From the NCBI GenBank assembly GCA_958420075.1, contig CATZIM010000021.1, positions 1 to 14,181 on the forward strand: 14,181 nt of DNA, given 5' to 3'. Positions 7,952 through 14,181 of this stretch are shown in pieces. Each line of letters opens with the position of its first letter. Positions within the stretch are counted from its first letter, which is position 1. The notes beneath the pieces were generated by a model. It did not search any database. It was not told the origin of the DNA and was given only the letters and a program-made list of their open reading frames with translations. The position numbers and the translations under genes are program-made. Source of the stretch: an uncultured Clostridia bacterium (GTDB lineage Bacteria > Bacillota > Clostridia > Lachnospirales > Anaerotignaceae).

Positions 7952-8007
7952 AATCTCCACTTCCTTTCGCCTATTATCATACCGTAAAAGTGGGAAAAAT
8001 AAAAGAC

Positions 8008-8057
8008 AAAAAAACACGGAATCCGTGCCATGATGTGCCATGGAGAATTCCGTGTTT
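8008..8057 (-). terminator. terminator after hppA
   Basis: A perfect 11-bp stem AAACACGGAAT / ATTCCGTGTTT (8012-8022 with 8047-8057) is followed on the minus strand by a T-run (8008-8014). The loop contains CCATGG and a repeated TGGCAC, so alternative folds exist. It lies 26 bases past the hppA stop. Confidence 0.9.
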
Positions 8058-8083
8058 GTATTTGTATCAAATGCCTGTAAAGA

Positions 8084-10063
8084 TTACAGCAGGCTGCCGA
8101 TGGACATGAACAGAGGTGCGAATACCAGAGATACAACTGTCATCAGCTTGATCAGGATGTTGATGGAAGGACCGGAAGTATCTTTGAAGGGGTCACCTAC
8201 GGTGTCACCAACAACGGCTGCTTTGTGCGCTTCGCTGCCTTTGCCGCCATGGTTGCCTTCTTCGATATACTTCTTCGCATTGTCCCAAGCGCCGCCGGCG
8301 TTGGACATGAAGATTGCCATCAGAACACCTGTTACCAGAGAGCCAGCCAGCAGACCGCCCAGAGCGGAAGTACCCAGCAGGATACCAACGATCAGAGGAG
8401 CTGCAACTGCCATGATACCGGGAACCAGCATTTCTTTCAGAGCTGCTGTGGTAGAGATTTCTACGCATTTTTTGTAGTCAGGTTTTGCAGTACCTTCCAT
8501 GATGCCGGGGATGCTGCGGAACTGACGTCTTACTTCTTCGATCATCTGGAACGCTGCTTTACCTACGGACTGCATTGTGAATGCGGAGAACAGGAAAGGC
8601 AGCATACCGCCGATGAGCATACCAATGATAACTCTGGGTTCCAGAATGGAGATTTCAGTCAGTTTTACAGCTTCTGCGTAAGATACGAACAGAGCCAGTG
8701 CTGTCAGAGCAGCAGAACCGATAGCGAAACCTTTACCCATAGCTGCTGTTGTGTTACCAACGGCGTCCAGTTTATCTGTGATGTTACGAACGGAGTGATC
8801 CAGACCACTCATTTCAGCGATACCGCCGGCGTTGTCGGCGATAGGGCCGTATGCGTCAACGGCTACAGTGATACCTGTTGTGGACAGCATACCTACAGCT
8901 GCCAGAGCGATGCCGTACAGACCACATACTGCATAAGCTACGAAGATACCTACACAGATCAGCACGATAGGAATAGCTGTGGATTCCATACCTACAGCCA
9001 GACCGCTGATGATGGTAGTTGCGGGACCTGTTTCGGACTGGTCTGCGATTTTCTTAACGGATTTGTAGTCACCGGAAGTATAAACTTCTGTGATGATACC
9101 GATGATCAGACCAACGATCAGACCAGCGATGATAGCGATGGCAGCGTTCATGTTGCCAAAGAATACCCAGCTCAGAGCCAGAGATGCGATGATCACCAGT
9201 ACTGCGGAAGAGTAAGAACCCGCTTTCAGGGCTTTATGCGGATTGGAGTTTTCGTCGCCTCTTACAAAGAATGTACCGATGATGGAAGCCAGAATACCAA
9301 CAGCTGCCAGAACCAGAGGGAATACAGCGCCTTCTACAGAGTAGTAAACGATACCCAGTGTGATAGCAGAGATGATGGAACCAACATAGGATTCGAACAA
9401 GTCGGCACCCATACCAGCAACGTCACCTACGTTGTCACCTACGTTGTCGGCGATAACGGCAGGGTTACGAGGGTCGTCTTCAGGGATACCAGCTTCAACT
9501 TTACCTACCAGGTCGGCACCTACGTCAGCAGCTTTTGTATAAATACCGCCGCCAACACGGCCGAACAGTGCGATAGAGGAAGCACCCAGACCAAAACCAA
9601 ACAGAATGTTAGCGTCTTTTGTGATAACATACACCAGACCAACACCCAGCAGACCCAGACCAACTACGGACATACCCATAACTGCGCCGCCGCTGAAAGC
9701 GATGGACAGGGCTCTGTTCATACCGCCAACTCTCGCTGCGTTTGCAGTTCTTACGTTTGCCTTGGTTGCAACATTCATGCCGAAATAACCAGCCAGTGTG
9801 GAGAAAGCAGCACCAATGACGAAGCAGATAGCTGTCTTCCAGTCTACACCGAAACCGATCAATACAAACAGTACAGCCGCAAAAATAACCAGAATCTTAT
9901 ATTCTGCTTTCAGGAAAGCGTTTGCGCCATCGCGAATTGCAGAAGAGATTTCATGCATACGGTCTGTACCTTCTTCTTCTCTGCCTACCTTAGAAGCCAG
10001 GACAAAGGCAAAGAGCAGCGCAACGATGCCCAGCACCGGCGCCAAATACATCAAATTTTCCAT
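8084..10063 (-). CDS. hppA: membrane-bound K+-dependent, probably Na+-translocating pyrophosphatase
   Basis: This integral membrane enzyme hydrolyses pyrophosphate and pumps Na+ and/or H+ out of the cell. The 659-aa product has the hydrophobic pattern of the usual 15-17 helix fold. Pyrophosphate/Mg-binding motifs are present: [11 protein letters not shown] (180-190), [16 protein letters not shown] (206-221) and [15 protein letters not shown] (619-633). In [10 protein letters not shown], Ala440 and Gly443 occupy the positions that are Lys and Thr in K+-independent enzymes, so K+ dependence is predicted. The Glu in DLFES (Glu224) sits at the Na+-PPase position rather than one turn later as in plant H+ pumps, which favours Na+ transport. 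The ATG at 10063 has AGGGGGA just upstream (10069-10075). It is a single-gene unit with a long leader and a strong terminator. Its regular codon choice suggests high expression. Confidence 0.97.
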   Translation of the reverse strand: MENLMYLAPVLGIVALLFAFVLASKVGREEEGTDRMHEISSAIRDGANAFLKAEYKILVIFAAVLFVLIGFGVDWKTAICFVIGAAFSTLAGYFGMNVATKANVRTANAARVGGMNRALSIAFSGGAVMGMSVVGLGLLGVGLVYVITKDANILFGFGLGASSIALFGRVGGGIYTKAADVGADLVGKVEAGIPEDDPRNPAVIADNVGDNVGDVAGMGADLFESYVGSIISAITLGIVYYSVEGAVFPLVLAAVGILASIIGTFFVRGDENSNPHKALKAGSYSSAVLVIIASLALSWVFFGNMNAAIAIIAGLIVGLIIGIITEVYTSGDYKSVKKIADQSETGPATTIISGLAVGMESTAIPIVLICVGIFVAYAVCGLYGIALAAVGMLSTTGITVAVDAYGPIADNAGGIAEMSGLDHSVRNITDKLDAVGNTTAAMGKGFAIGSAALTALALFVSYAEAVKLTEISILEPRVIIGMLIGGMLPFLFSAFTMQSVGKAAFQMIEEVRRQFRSIPGIMEGTAKPDYKKCVEISTTAALKEMLVPGIMAVAAPLIVGILLGTSALGGLLAGSLVTGVLMAIFMSNAGGAWDNAKKYIEEGNHGGKGSEAHKAAVVGDTVGDPFKDTSGPSINILIKLMTVVSLVFAPLFMSIGSLL

Positions 10064-10109
10064 AATAATCCCCCTGTTTCATAAATTTGGTGATAATACA
10101 GATAATCAG

Positions 10110-10138
10110 AATATAATTGCTGTTTTTTTGTGAAACAA
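10110..10138 (-). promoter_or_regulatory. possible proximal hppA promoter
   Basis: On the minus strand TTGTTT (10133-10138), a 17-base spacer and TATATT (10110-10115) would start transcription about 40 bases upstream of hppA. The match is moderate. If used, it would bypass the structured leader element upstream. Confidence 0.4.
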
Positions 10139-10163
10139 AAAACCAACAGGCTGTCTTTTTTTG

Positions 10164-10241
10164 AAAAAAACAAATACACACCCTGCGCCCCACCGCAAAA
10201 AGCCCTGTTTTTCTGCTTCGGCACCGGTAGCGTGTATTTTG
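10164..10241 (-). ncRNA. structured leader RNA candidate upstream of hppA
   Basis: On the minus strand AAATACAC (10239-10232) pairs perfectly with GTGTATTT (10179-10172), which is followed after one G by seven T (10170-10164). Inside lie further helices: ACC with GGT, GCC with GGT, and a seven-pair stem GCAGAAA / TTTTTGC closing an AACAGGGC loop. They are separated by asymmetric internal loops, one of them the G-rich GGGGCGCAG. This looks like an aptamer whose closing stem forms a terminator. It lies downstream of the promoter at 10284-10312, about 100 bases before hppA. I cannot match it from memory to a known class. A Na+ or other ion sensor would suit the gene, but that is inference. Confidence 0.45.
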
Positions 10242-10283
10242 TATATTTCCAAAATGAGATAGCCATATTCCGTCCCACTTCAT

Positions 10284-10312
10284 AGTATATACGAAACCAT
10301 AGAAAGAAACAA
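10284..10312 (-). promoter_or_regulatory. possible distal hppA promoter
   Basis: On the minus strand TTGTTT (10307-10312), a 17-base spacer and TATACT (10284-10289). A start near 10277 gives a leader of about 213 bases that contains the structured element. Between this and the terminator at 10487 I see only AT-rich sequence and a weak GTATC/GATAC hairpin (about 10358-10379). Confidence 0.5.
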
Positions 10313-10486
10313 GCTTTTCCCCACGCCTGCCTGCACTAAATTTCACAATAATTTTTGGTATCTTTATACAAAGGGATACGGATTTTTTGAAAAAAAATTT
10401 TTCTATTGTCGAACAAAACACATTTTTCCTTCCGGCAAATTTCCGTCTTTCCCATGGACAAGTGTTCCTTTTTTCACAATCTTTAC

Positions 10487-10520
10487 AAAAAAAATAGACC
10501 TGCGGCAAAAACCGCAGGTC
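10487..10520 (-). terminator. terminator after the AEC transporter gene
   Basis: A perfect GC-rich stem GACCTGCGG / CCGCAGGTC (10497-10505 with 10512-10520) with a six-base loop is followed on the minus strand by TA and an eight-base T-run (10487-10494). It lies 11 bases past the stop at 10532. Confidence 0.95.
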
Positions 10521-10531
10521 GTAACTGCTTG

Positions 10532-11464
10532 TCAGGAAATGCACAAAAACTGTGCCACCAAAGGCAGTGTGATAACAGAAAAAATAGTGGAAACGAAAAC
10601 ATATTCCGATGCCCGTTTTTCATCATTGCCATAAATTTCCGCAAAGGAAGGCAGGGCCGCCGCCGCAGGTGTACCCATGAGCACTACCAGCACGCTCAGG
10701 GCAATGCCATCCAGGAACAGACTTGCCACAGCCTTTGTAAACAAAGGCATGATGATCAGTGTCACAAAACTGAATACATATACTTTCTTATCTTTGAAGA
10801 TCTCTTTGATATTTGCCACTGCCAACAGGGAACCGATATAGATCATGGACAGGCAGACCGTTGTATCGGCAGAGAACTGCAGGGTGTCATAAATAGGCTG
10901 AGGCAGGGAAATGGAGTTCACGAAACAGAATACACCAATGACTGCAGAAATACAGATCAGGTTCAAAAATGCTTCCTTCATCATTCTGCCTACGGATTTG
11001 CGCTTATCACTGCCAATGGCAAAGAGCACAGAGCAGACGGTGAAAAGGAACACATTGCAGGTGAACATAACTGCCACACAGAAAATCAATCCATCCTCGC
11101 CGTACATCGCCATAATCAAAGGCTGTCCCATGAAGATAACATTGCTGTAAACACCGCCGCCGGAGAACAGCCCCAGTTCTGGAAACTGCATCTTCATGGC
11201 TTTCCCAATGATAAAAAACAGCACTGCCCCCAAAGCGCACATCAGAAACGTGCCGCCGCAGGTCTTCAGAAATCCAATAAGAATCTCATGAGAAAAAGGA
11301 CGCTGCATCAATACGATCATGTTTGCAGGCACTGCCACACGGGTCAGCACAATGGAAAGTCCTTTTGCATTGTTCTCTGTCAAAAACTTCTTCTTGTTCA
11401 AAATCACACCGACCACCATCAAAAGAACCATGGTCAGCAGCTGGTAAATTACCGGTATTGCCAC
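10532..11464 (-). CDS. AEC family transporter (auxin efflux carrier fold)
   Basis: This 310-aa permease of the AEC family (PF03547) has about ten hydrophobic helices and should export or exchange a small organic anion. Bacterial members include malate permeases, but the substrate cannot be read from sequence. The N-terminus IYQLLTMVLLMVVGVILNKK is the usual first helix. The motif SGGGVYSNVIFMGQPLI (101-117) and the C-terminal half, with VLMGTPAAAALPSF (261-274), are typical and reflect the inverted-repeat fold. The start is GTG at 11464, preceded by AAGGG about eight bases upstream. The next ATG (codon 12) would cut into the first helix. It lies 100 bp after the PAP2 gene with no convincing terminator between, so it may be the last gene of the mntP group. 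Confidence 0.87.
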   Translation of the reverse strand: MAIPVIYQLLTMVLLMVVGVILNKKKFLTENNAKGLSIVLTRVAVPANMIVLMQRPFSHEILIGFLKTCGGTFLMCALGAVLFFIIGKAMKMQFPELGLFSGGGVYSNVIFMGQPLIMAMYGEDGLIFCVAVMFTCNVFLFTVCSVLFAIGSDKRKSVGRMMKEAFLNLICISAVIGVFCFVNSISLPQPIYDTLQFSADTTVCLSMIYIGSLLAVANIKEIFKDKKVYVFSFVTLIIMPLFTKAVASLFLDGIALSVLVVLMGTPAAAALPSFAEIYGNDEKRASEYVFVSTIFSVITLPLVAQFLCIS

Positions 11465-11564
11465 TTTTTGTTCCCTTCTTCCTCTTTACTTCTTCCTTCA
11501 AGTAATGTATGGTTTCTTTCACATCAATTGAAAAAAAAATTGTACCCCTTTTGTTCAAAACAAA

Positions 11565-12122
11565 TCATCTGTTTTGAAATTGAAAACTGGCGTTGATTTT
11601 GCCTAAGGCCCATAAAGTCAATTTTGCCATGACAAAACCAATGACTGCCCCCGCCAAAACGTCCGTGGGAAAATGCACTCCAAGATACAGACGGGAAATC
11701 CCCATGAGCACTGCAAAAACATAAGCGACAATTCCCCATTTGCGATTCATGGCATAAATCGCTGTCGCCGCTGCAAAGGATGAGGAGGTATGTCCCGAAG
11801 GGAAGGAAAAATCCGCCAAAGGCGGCACCAGAATGGAAAATCCCAACAGGTCATAAGGTCGAATCCTGCCCACCATAGGCTTCAAAGCCACATTGCATAC
11901 CAAAGCTGTTGTCCCCAGACATAACAGCAAAGCCAGTCCGTATCTGGCGAATTTTCTGTTCCTGATGCCCCATAGGAGCAGCAAAATCCCCAGCAAAATC
12001 CAGAACCATCCTGCATTGCCCATTTTTGAAATCAATAGCATGGGGGCATTGAGCCCATCACACACCACATGTTCCTGTATCCACAGTATGATCTTTGCAT
12101 CTAACTGTTGTATCATCTCCAA
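11565..12122 (-). CDS. PAP2 family membrane phosphatase
   Basis: This 185-aa protein is a type 2 phosphatidic acid phosphatase-like membrane enzyme, which removes phosphate from lipid phosphates such as undecaprenyl pyrophosphate or phosphatidate. All three catalytic motifs are intact: KPMVGRIRP (81-89), PSGH (108-111) and SRLYLGVHFPTD (143-154), with the catalytic histidines His111 and His150. About five hydrophobic helices surround them, and the active site is expected on the outer face. Substrate is not determined; an undecaprenyl pyrophosphatase (BcrC-like) role is possible. The start is TTG at 12122, fixed by AGGAGG exactly seven bases upstream (12130-12135). The ATG two codons later would have GGAG immediately against it. 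It follows mntP by 18 bp, so they form one transcription unit. Confidence 0.92.
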   Translation of the reverse strand: MEMIQQLDAKIILWIQEHVVCDGLNAPMLLISKMGNAGWFWILLGILLLLWGIRNRKFARYGLALLLCLGTTALVCNVALKPMVGRIRPYDLLGFSILVPPLADFSFPSGHTSSSFAAATAIYAMNRKWGIVAYVFAVLMGISRLYLGVHFPTDVLAGAVIGFVMAKLTLWALGKINASFQFQNR

Positions 12123-12140
12123 AGGCTTTCCTCCTTTTCG

Positions 12141-12707
12141 TCAGCCCCCAAGAAAAACATGCTCTACCAGAATTTTGATCCCAATGAGAATCAGTACAGC
12201 GCCGCCGGCAAATTCTGCCTTTGCCTGCAAAAAGTTCCCCAAACCTTTGCCAAGCATACCGCCGCAGAAAGAAAGCACAAAGGATACCACACCGATGATG
12301 CCGGCTGCCCACCAGATGTTTACATCCAGAATGGCAAAACTGATGCCCACCGCCAATGCGTCGATGCTGGTGGCTACTGCCTGAAGCAGCAGTACCTTTG
12401 CTGTCAGAACGGATTGTCCGCTTTCTTCTTCGTCGTCGCCAAAGCTTTCCCGGATCATATTCCCGCCGATGATGGCAAGCAATACAAAGGCGATCCAGTG
12501 GTCAACAGACTCAATATACGTTTTCACACTGCTGCCCAAAAACCAGCCAATGACGGGCATCAGAAACTGAAAACCACCGAAATACAACCCCTGGGTAGCG
12601 GCTTGTTTCTTTCCAAATCCCTTGACAGAAACGCCATTGGAAATGGAAACGGCAAAAGCATCCATGGCTAAACTGACTGCAATCAATAATATGGTTACAA
12701 ATTCCAA
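12141..12707 (-). CDS. mntP: manganese efflux pump MntP
   Basis: MntP exports Mn2+ from the cytoplasm and protects against manganese excess. The 188-aa protein has six helices in two related halves. The duplicated acidic motifs SLAMDAFAVSISNG (residues 12-25) and TSIDALAVGISFA (113-125) carry the conserved Asp16 and Asp116. A short charged cytoplasmic loop (GDDEEESGQS, 90-99) separates the halves. The start is TTG at 12707 with AGGAGG seven bases upstream; no in-frame ATG lies near that site. It is transcribed from a TTGACC/TATAGT promoter about 55-90 bases upstream and is followed after 18 bp by the PAP2 gene. Its leader is too short for a yybP-ykoY manganese riboswitch, which controls many mntP genes. 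Control here may instead be through the inverted repeat over the -10 region. Confidence 0.94.
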   Translation of the reverse strand: MEFVTILLIAVSLAMDAFAVSISNGVSVKGFGKKQAATQGLYFGGFQFLMPVIGWFLGSSVKTYIESVDHWIAFVLLAIIGGNMIRESFGDDEEESGQSVLTAKVLLLQAVATSIDALAVGISFAILDVNIWWAAGIIGVVSFVLSFCGGMLGKGLGNFLQAKAEFAGGAVLILIGIKILVEHVFLGG

Positions 12708-12743
12708 ATGAATTCCTCCTGTTCCTTCTCGTCCCTTCTTTCA

Positions 12744-12794
12744 GTATAGTCCCATAACTTTTATACTATACCACGCAATGAGAAAAAGGGTCAA
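12744..12794 (-). promoter_or_regulatory. mntP promoter with overlapping inverted repeat
   Basis: On the minus strand TTGACC (12789-12794), an 18-base spacer and TATAGT (12765-12770) preceded by TGG, an extended -10. The -10 forms one arm of the inverted repeat GTATAGT (12744-12750) and ACTATAC (12765-12771) with a 14-base spacer, so a dimeric repressor could sit across the start site. Confidence 0.7.
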
Positions 12795-12905
12795 TGAAAA
12801 TCCATCATTTTCCAAAATTCAACTATTTTTTCATAGAAATAAGTGGAAAAATAAAACCACATTTCCCCGAAAAAAACATTTCTGGAAAAATCTTTATATA
12901 AATAT

Positions 12906-12945
12906 AATAGCTGGAATTCTTTATATTGCAAGAATTCCAGCTATT
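12906..12945. terminator. strong hairpin, terminator of the ECF S-component gene
   Basis: A perfect 16-bp stem (12906-12921 with 12930-12945, core AGCTGGAATTCTT) closes an eight-base loop, 36 bases past the ECF gene stop. The better T-run (12944-12948) follows on the plus strand; on the minus strand the tail is ATTATATTTATA. It probably ends the ECF transcript and blocks transcription from both sides. Between it and the mntP promoter (12795-12905) I see only AT-rich sequence. Confidence 0.75.
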
Positions 12946-12980
12946 TTTATTTCTTATGGAGCATTCCCCATCTGCCAAAC

Positions 12981-13499
12981 TTATTTTGCGGAAACATATT
13001 TGTAAATTTTTGCTTTATAAAAAGCATAACCTACTACCAGGAAGATCACAAAGCCTGCGCCGCCCTGTACCAGATTTTCTGGAATGGAAGTCAGTGCCAC
13101 TGTGAAGCTTTTCTGCAAAACAGCACCACCAAAGTAGTAGCCGATAATCATCCACACAATGCCCACAACGGAACCAGCTAGATTCCGCAGTCCGAAAAAG
13201 TGTTTTTCTGCCGGTGTATAGTGCGCGATCTTGCCTACCAATAAGCCCATAACCCCTTTGATGATGAGGGTAAAGGGTGCCCAATGGGCATATCCACTGA
13301 GCAGATCAGCCAGTGCCGCCCCAACACCACCGGCTACCATGCCGTAACGCCAGCCAAAAAATACACTGATCAGCAATATCATACTGTCCCCCAAATGAAT
13401 GTAACCATTGGTAGCAGACACAGGAATCTGCAGCACCATGGTAGAAACAGTGACCAGCGCGATCATCAGTCCACGCAAACATATTTCTTTTGTCTTCAT
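12981..13499 (-). CDS. ECF transporter S component (PF07155-like)
   Basis: This is the substrate-binding membrane subunit of an energy-coupling factor vitamin transporter. It needs the shared EcfA1/A2 ATPases and EcfT, which are not encoded here, so it is a group II solitary S component. The 172-aa protein has about five to six helices and the family pattern NGYIHLGDSMILL (31-43), GGVGAALADLLSGYAHWAP (57-75) and TLIIKGVMGLLVG (77-89). These fit the ECF-ribofla_trS (formerly DUF1393) family. Riboflavin, folate or another vitamin is possible; sequence alone does not decide. I chose the ATG at 13499, not the one at 13505, because GGGGG (13507-13511) is seven bases from the former and only one base from the latter. 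A hairpin sits directly upstream of this site. Confidence 0.88.
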   Translation of the reverse strand: MKTKEICLRGLMIALVTVSTMVLQIPVSATNGYIHLGDSMILLISVFFGWRYGMVAGGVGAALADLLSGYAHWAPFTLIIKGVMGLLVGKIAHYTPAEKHFFGLRNLAGSVVGIVWMIIGYYFGGAVLQKSFTVALTSIPENLVQGGAGFVIFLVVGYAFYKAKIYKYVSAK

Positions 13500-13511
13500 A
13501 GTCATACCCCC

Positions 13512-13535
13512 GTTTCACAGCTTCCTTTGTGAAAC
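13512..13535 (-). promoter_or_regulatory. hairpin directly before the ECF gene ribosome binding site
   Basis: GTTTCACA (13512-13519) and TGTGAAAC (13528-13535) form a perfect 8-bp stem with an eight-base loop that ends one base before the GGGGG ribosome binding site. On the minus strand the loop reads AAGGAAGC. It could affect translation or protect the message. No full riboswitch was recognised. Confidence 0.4.
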
Positions 13536-13587
13536 AGCATATCATATTTTCAACGCCTCTGCCATTGCCGCCGCAACACTGTTTTAA

Positions 13588-13615
13588 ATTGTACCCATAC
13601 AGTTTTGCATGTCAG
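13588..13615 (-). promoter_or_regulatory. possible promoter of the ECF S-component gene
   Basis: On the minus strand CTGACA (13610-13615), a 16-base spacer and TACAAT (13588-13593), giving a leader of about 80 bases that includes the hairpin at 13512-13535. Confidence 0.45.
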
Positions 13616-13788
13616 GCAATCTTTCTCACCATAAATATAGGTAGAAAGTCCGTTCAAATTTTCTATTCTCCAAAAAATATCCTTTATTTTCCAATCAATT
13701 CTTCCAGAAAAACGGAAGGACAAACGCATGATTTCTGTTTTCCCTTAAAACAGACGCACATTCCTCTTTTCTCTTCCGCATTTTTGCA
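13616..13788. other. non-coding stretch
   Basis: I see no gene here. It holds two small hairpins: CTTCC / GGAAG (about 13701-13719) and a perfect TCTGTTTT / AAAACAGA (13734-13741 with 13747-13754). Neither is followed directly by a T-run, so neither is a convincing terminator. Confidence 0.5.
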
Positions 13789-13820
13789 CAAAAAAAGAAG
13801 ATATGTGCACATATCTCCCC
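13789..13820 (-). terminator. likely terminator of the tRNA-Val unit, perfect 18-bp palindrome
   Basis: AGATATGTGCACATATCT (13799-13816) is a perfect 18-base palindrome. On the minus strand it folds as AGATATG / CATATCT with a TGCA loop, can extend by G-U pairs, and is followed by TCTTTTTTT. It lies downstream of the tRNA-Val array. The stem is AT-rich, so an operator is an alternative. Confidence 0.55.
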
Positions 13821-13885
13821 ATAATGTTGCGTATCAAACACATAAACGCTCTTGTTTTTGTATCTTTCGTTTTGGACATAAAAAA

Positions 13886-13958
13886 TGGGAGTTACAGGGC
13901 TCAACCTCGTGACCTCTTGCACGTTTGTGCATGACTCTCCCAACTGGGCCTTTCTCCC
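13886..13958 (-). pseudogene. degenerate tRNA-Val-like copy 1
   Basis: This 73-base unit resembles the tRNA-Val at 14106-14178 from end to end: 5' GGGAG, a D-arm-like CAGTTGGGAGAG, and the same 3' end GCCCTGTAACTCCCA followed by a T-run. Acceptor pairs 6-7 are A-A, the T-stem is broken (ACGAGG against CCTGT, one base lost from TTCGAGC), and the anticodon arm is replaced by the tight hairpin TGCAC-GTTT-GTGCA (13918-13931). No usable anticodon loop remains. Confidence 0.7.
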
Positions 13959-13994
13959 TTGTTTTGTTTCTGTTTGTTTTTGGACATAAAAAAA

Positions 13995-14069
13995 TGGGAG
14001 TTACAGGGCTCGAACATCGTGACCTCCTGCACGTTTGTGCATGACTCTTTCCAGCTGTGCCTTTCTCCC
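13995..14069 (-). pseudogene. degenerate tRNA-Val-like copy 2
   Basis: This 75-base unit is closely related to copy 1 and shares its TGCAC-GTTT-GTGCA hairpin in place of the anticodon arm (14028-14041). It keeps the exact TTCGAGC T-loop and the 3' acceptor strand of tRNA-Val. The D-stem (GCAC against GAGT) and T-stem (ACGATG against CCTGT) no longer pair. Like the real gene it is followed by seven T on the minus strand. Confidence 0.7.
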
Positions 14070-14105
14070 TTGTTTTGCTTCTGTTTGTTTTTGGACATAA
14101 AAAAA

Positions 14106-14178
14106 TGGGAGTTACAGGGCTCGAACCTGTGACCCTCTGCTTGTAAGGCAGATGCTCTCCCAGCTGAGCTAAACTCCC
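14106..14178 (-). tRNA. tRNA-Val(UAC)
   Basis: The 73-base gene folds as a full cloverleaf. The acceptor GGGAGTT / AACTCCC has seven pairs and discriminator A. The D-stem is GCTC / GAGC, the anticodon stem TCTGC / GCAGA encloses loop CTTACAA with anticodon TAC, and the T-arm is ACAGG-TTCGAGC-CCTGT. The 3' CCA is not encoded; a T-run follows directly. Two degenerate copies lie downstream in tandem. The promoter, and perhaps further tRNA genes, lie outside the right edge. Confidence 0.97.
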
Positions 14179-14181
14179 ATG

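Noticed and set aside
7952..8006. Promoter for the DUF2461 gene (TATGATAAT near 7975-7983)
   Set aside because: The -10-like sequence is acceptable but no matching -35 lies at the right distance, so I did not list it.
8225..10084. 619-aa plus-strand open frame opposite hppA
   Set aside because: Antisense shadow of a gene with strong codon bias; low-complexity Cys/Thr/Asp/Gln-rich product and no family likeness.
11556..11576. CAAAACA/TGTTTTG hairpin at the PAP2 gene end as a terminator
   Set aside because: It overlaps the stop codon and the nearest T-run is about 17 bases further on, so it is not a canonical intrinsic terminator.
13695..14098. Two small minus-strand open frames (82 and 65 aa) in the repeat region
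   Set aside because: They run through the tRNA-like copies and repeat the same peptide because the DNA repeats; no ribosome binding site or family likeness.
13874..14178. Short CRISPR-like array
   Set aside because: Only three units with a period near 110 bases, and the repeated part is tRNA-like; no cas genes nearby.
13995..14178. Attachment site of an integrated element at the tRNA-Val 3' end
   Set aside because: The repeated 3' ends are only about 110 bases apart, and the likeness covers whole tRNA-sized units rather than just the 3' end; no integrase is present. Tandem duplication explains it better.

Overview
The window looks like a chromosomal stretch of a low-to-moderate GC Gram-positive anaerobe of the class Clostridia, probably Lachnospirales. 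The reasons are the gene order rho, rpmE, DUF1385 gene, prmC; a mecA adaptor; strong AGGAGG ribosome binding sites; TTGACA/TATAAT-type promoters; and a K+-dependent, probably Na+-pumping membrane pyrophosphatase, which is typical of anaerobic energy metabolism. Nearly all genes lie on the minus strand, so transcription runs from high to low coordinates. mecA is the only plus-strand gene. No mobile element, phage gene or CRISPR array was seen.

Reading in the direction of transcription, the right end (14178 to 13789) holds a tRNA-Val(UAC) gene, two degenerate tandem tRNA-Val-like copies and a likely terminator. Next come an ECF transporter S component (13499-12981, with its own terminator) and a group mntP / PAP2 phosphatase / AEC-family transporter (12707-10532). 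mntP and the PAP2 gene are 18 bp apart, and the group ends in a strong terminator. A long untranslated leader (about 10277-10064) precedes hppA (10063-8084) and contains a structured RNA candidate that abuts a U-run. A DUF2461 gene (7951-7268) converges on mecA (6569-7222) and shares a two-way terminator with it.

mecA is divergent from an uncharacterised three-helix membrane protein of about 536 aa (6364-4754), and the gap between them carries a perfect inverted repeat. The left third is a housekeeping block: a membrane-anchored LysM protein and rho in one operon (4531-1996) from a near-consensus promoter, then rpmE (1863-1660) from an extended -10 promoter, the DUF1385 gene (1527-616) and prmC (629 to beyond the left edge). 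Ribosomal protein L31, PrmC (release-factor methylation) and Rho link this block to translation and transcription termination.

Most genes belong to known families. The parts least explained by known features are the hppA leader element, the tandem tRNA-like copies, the mecA-side inverted repeat, the LysM protein with a large cytoplasmic domain next to rho, and the 536-aa membrane protein. No clearly new multi-gene system was found.
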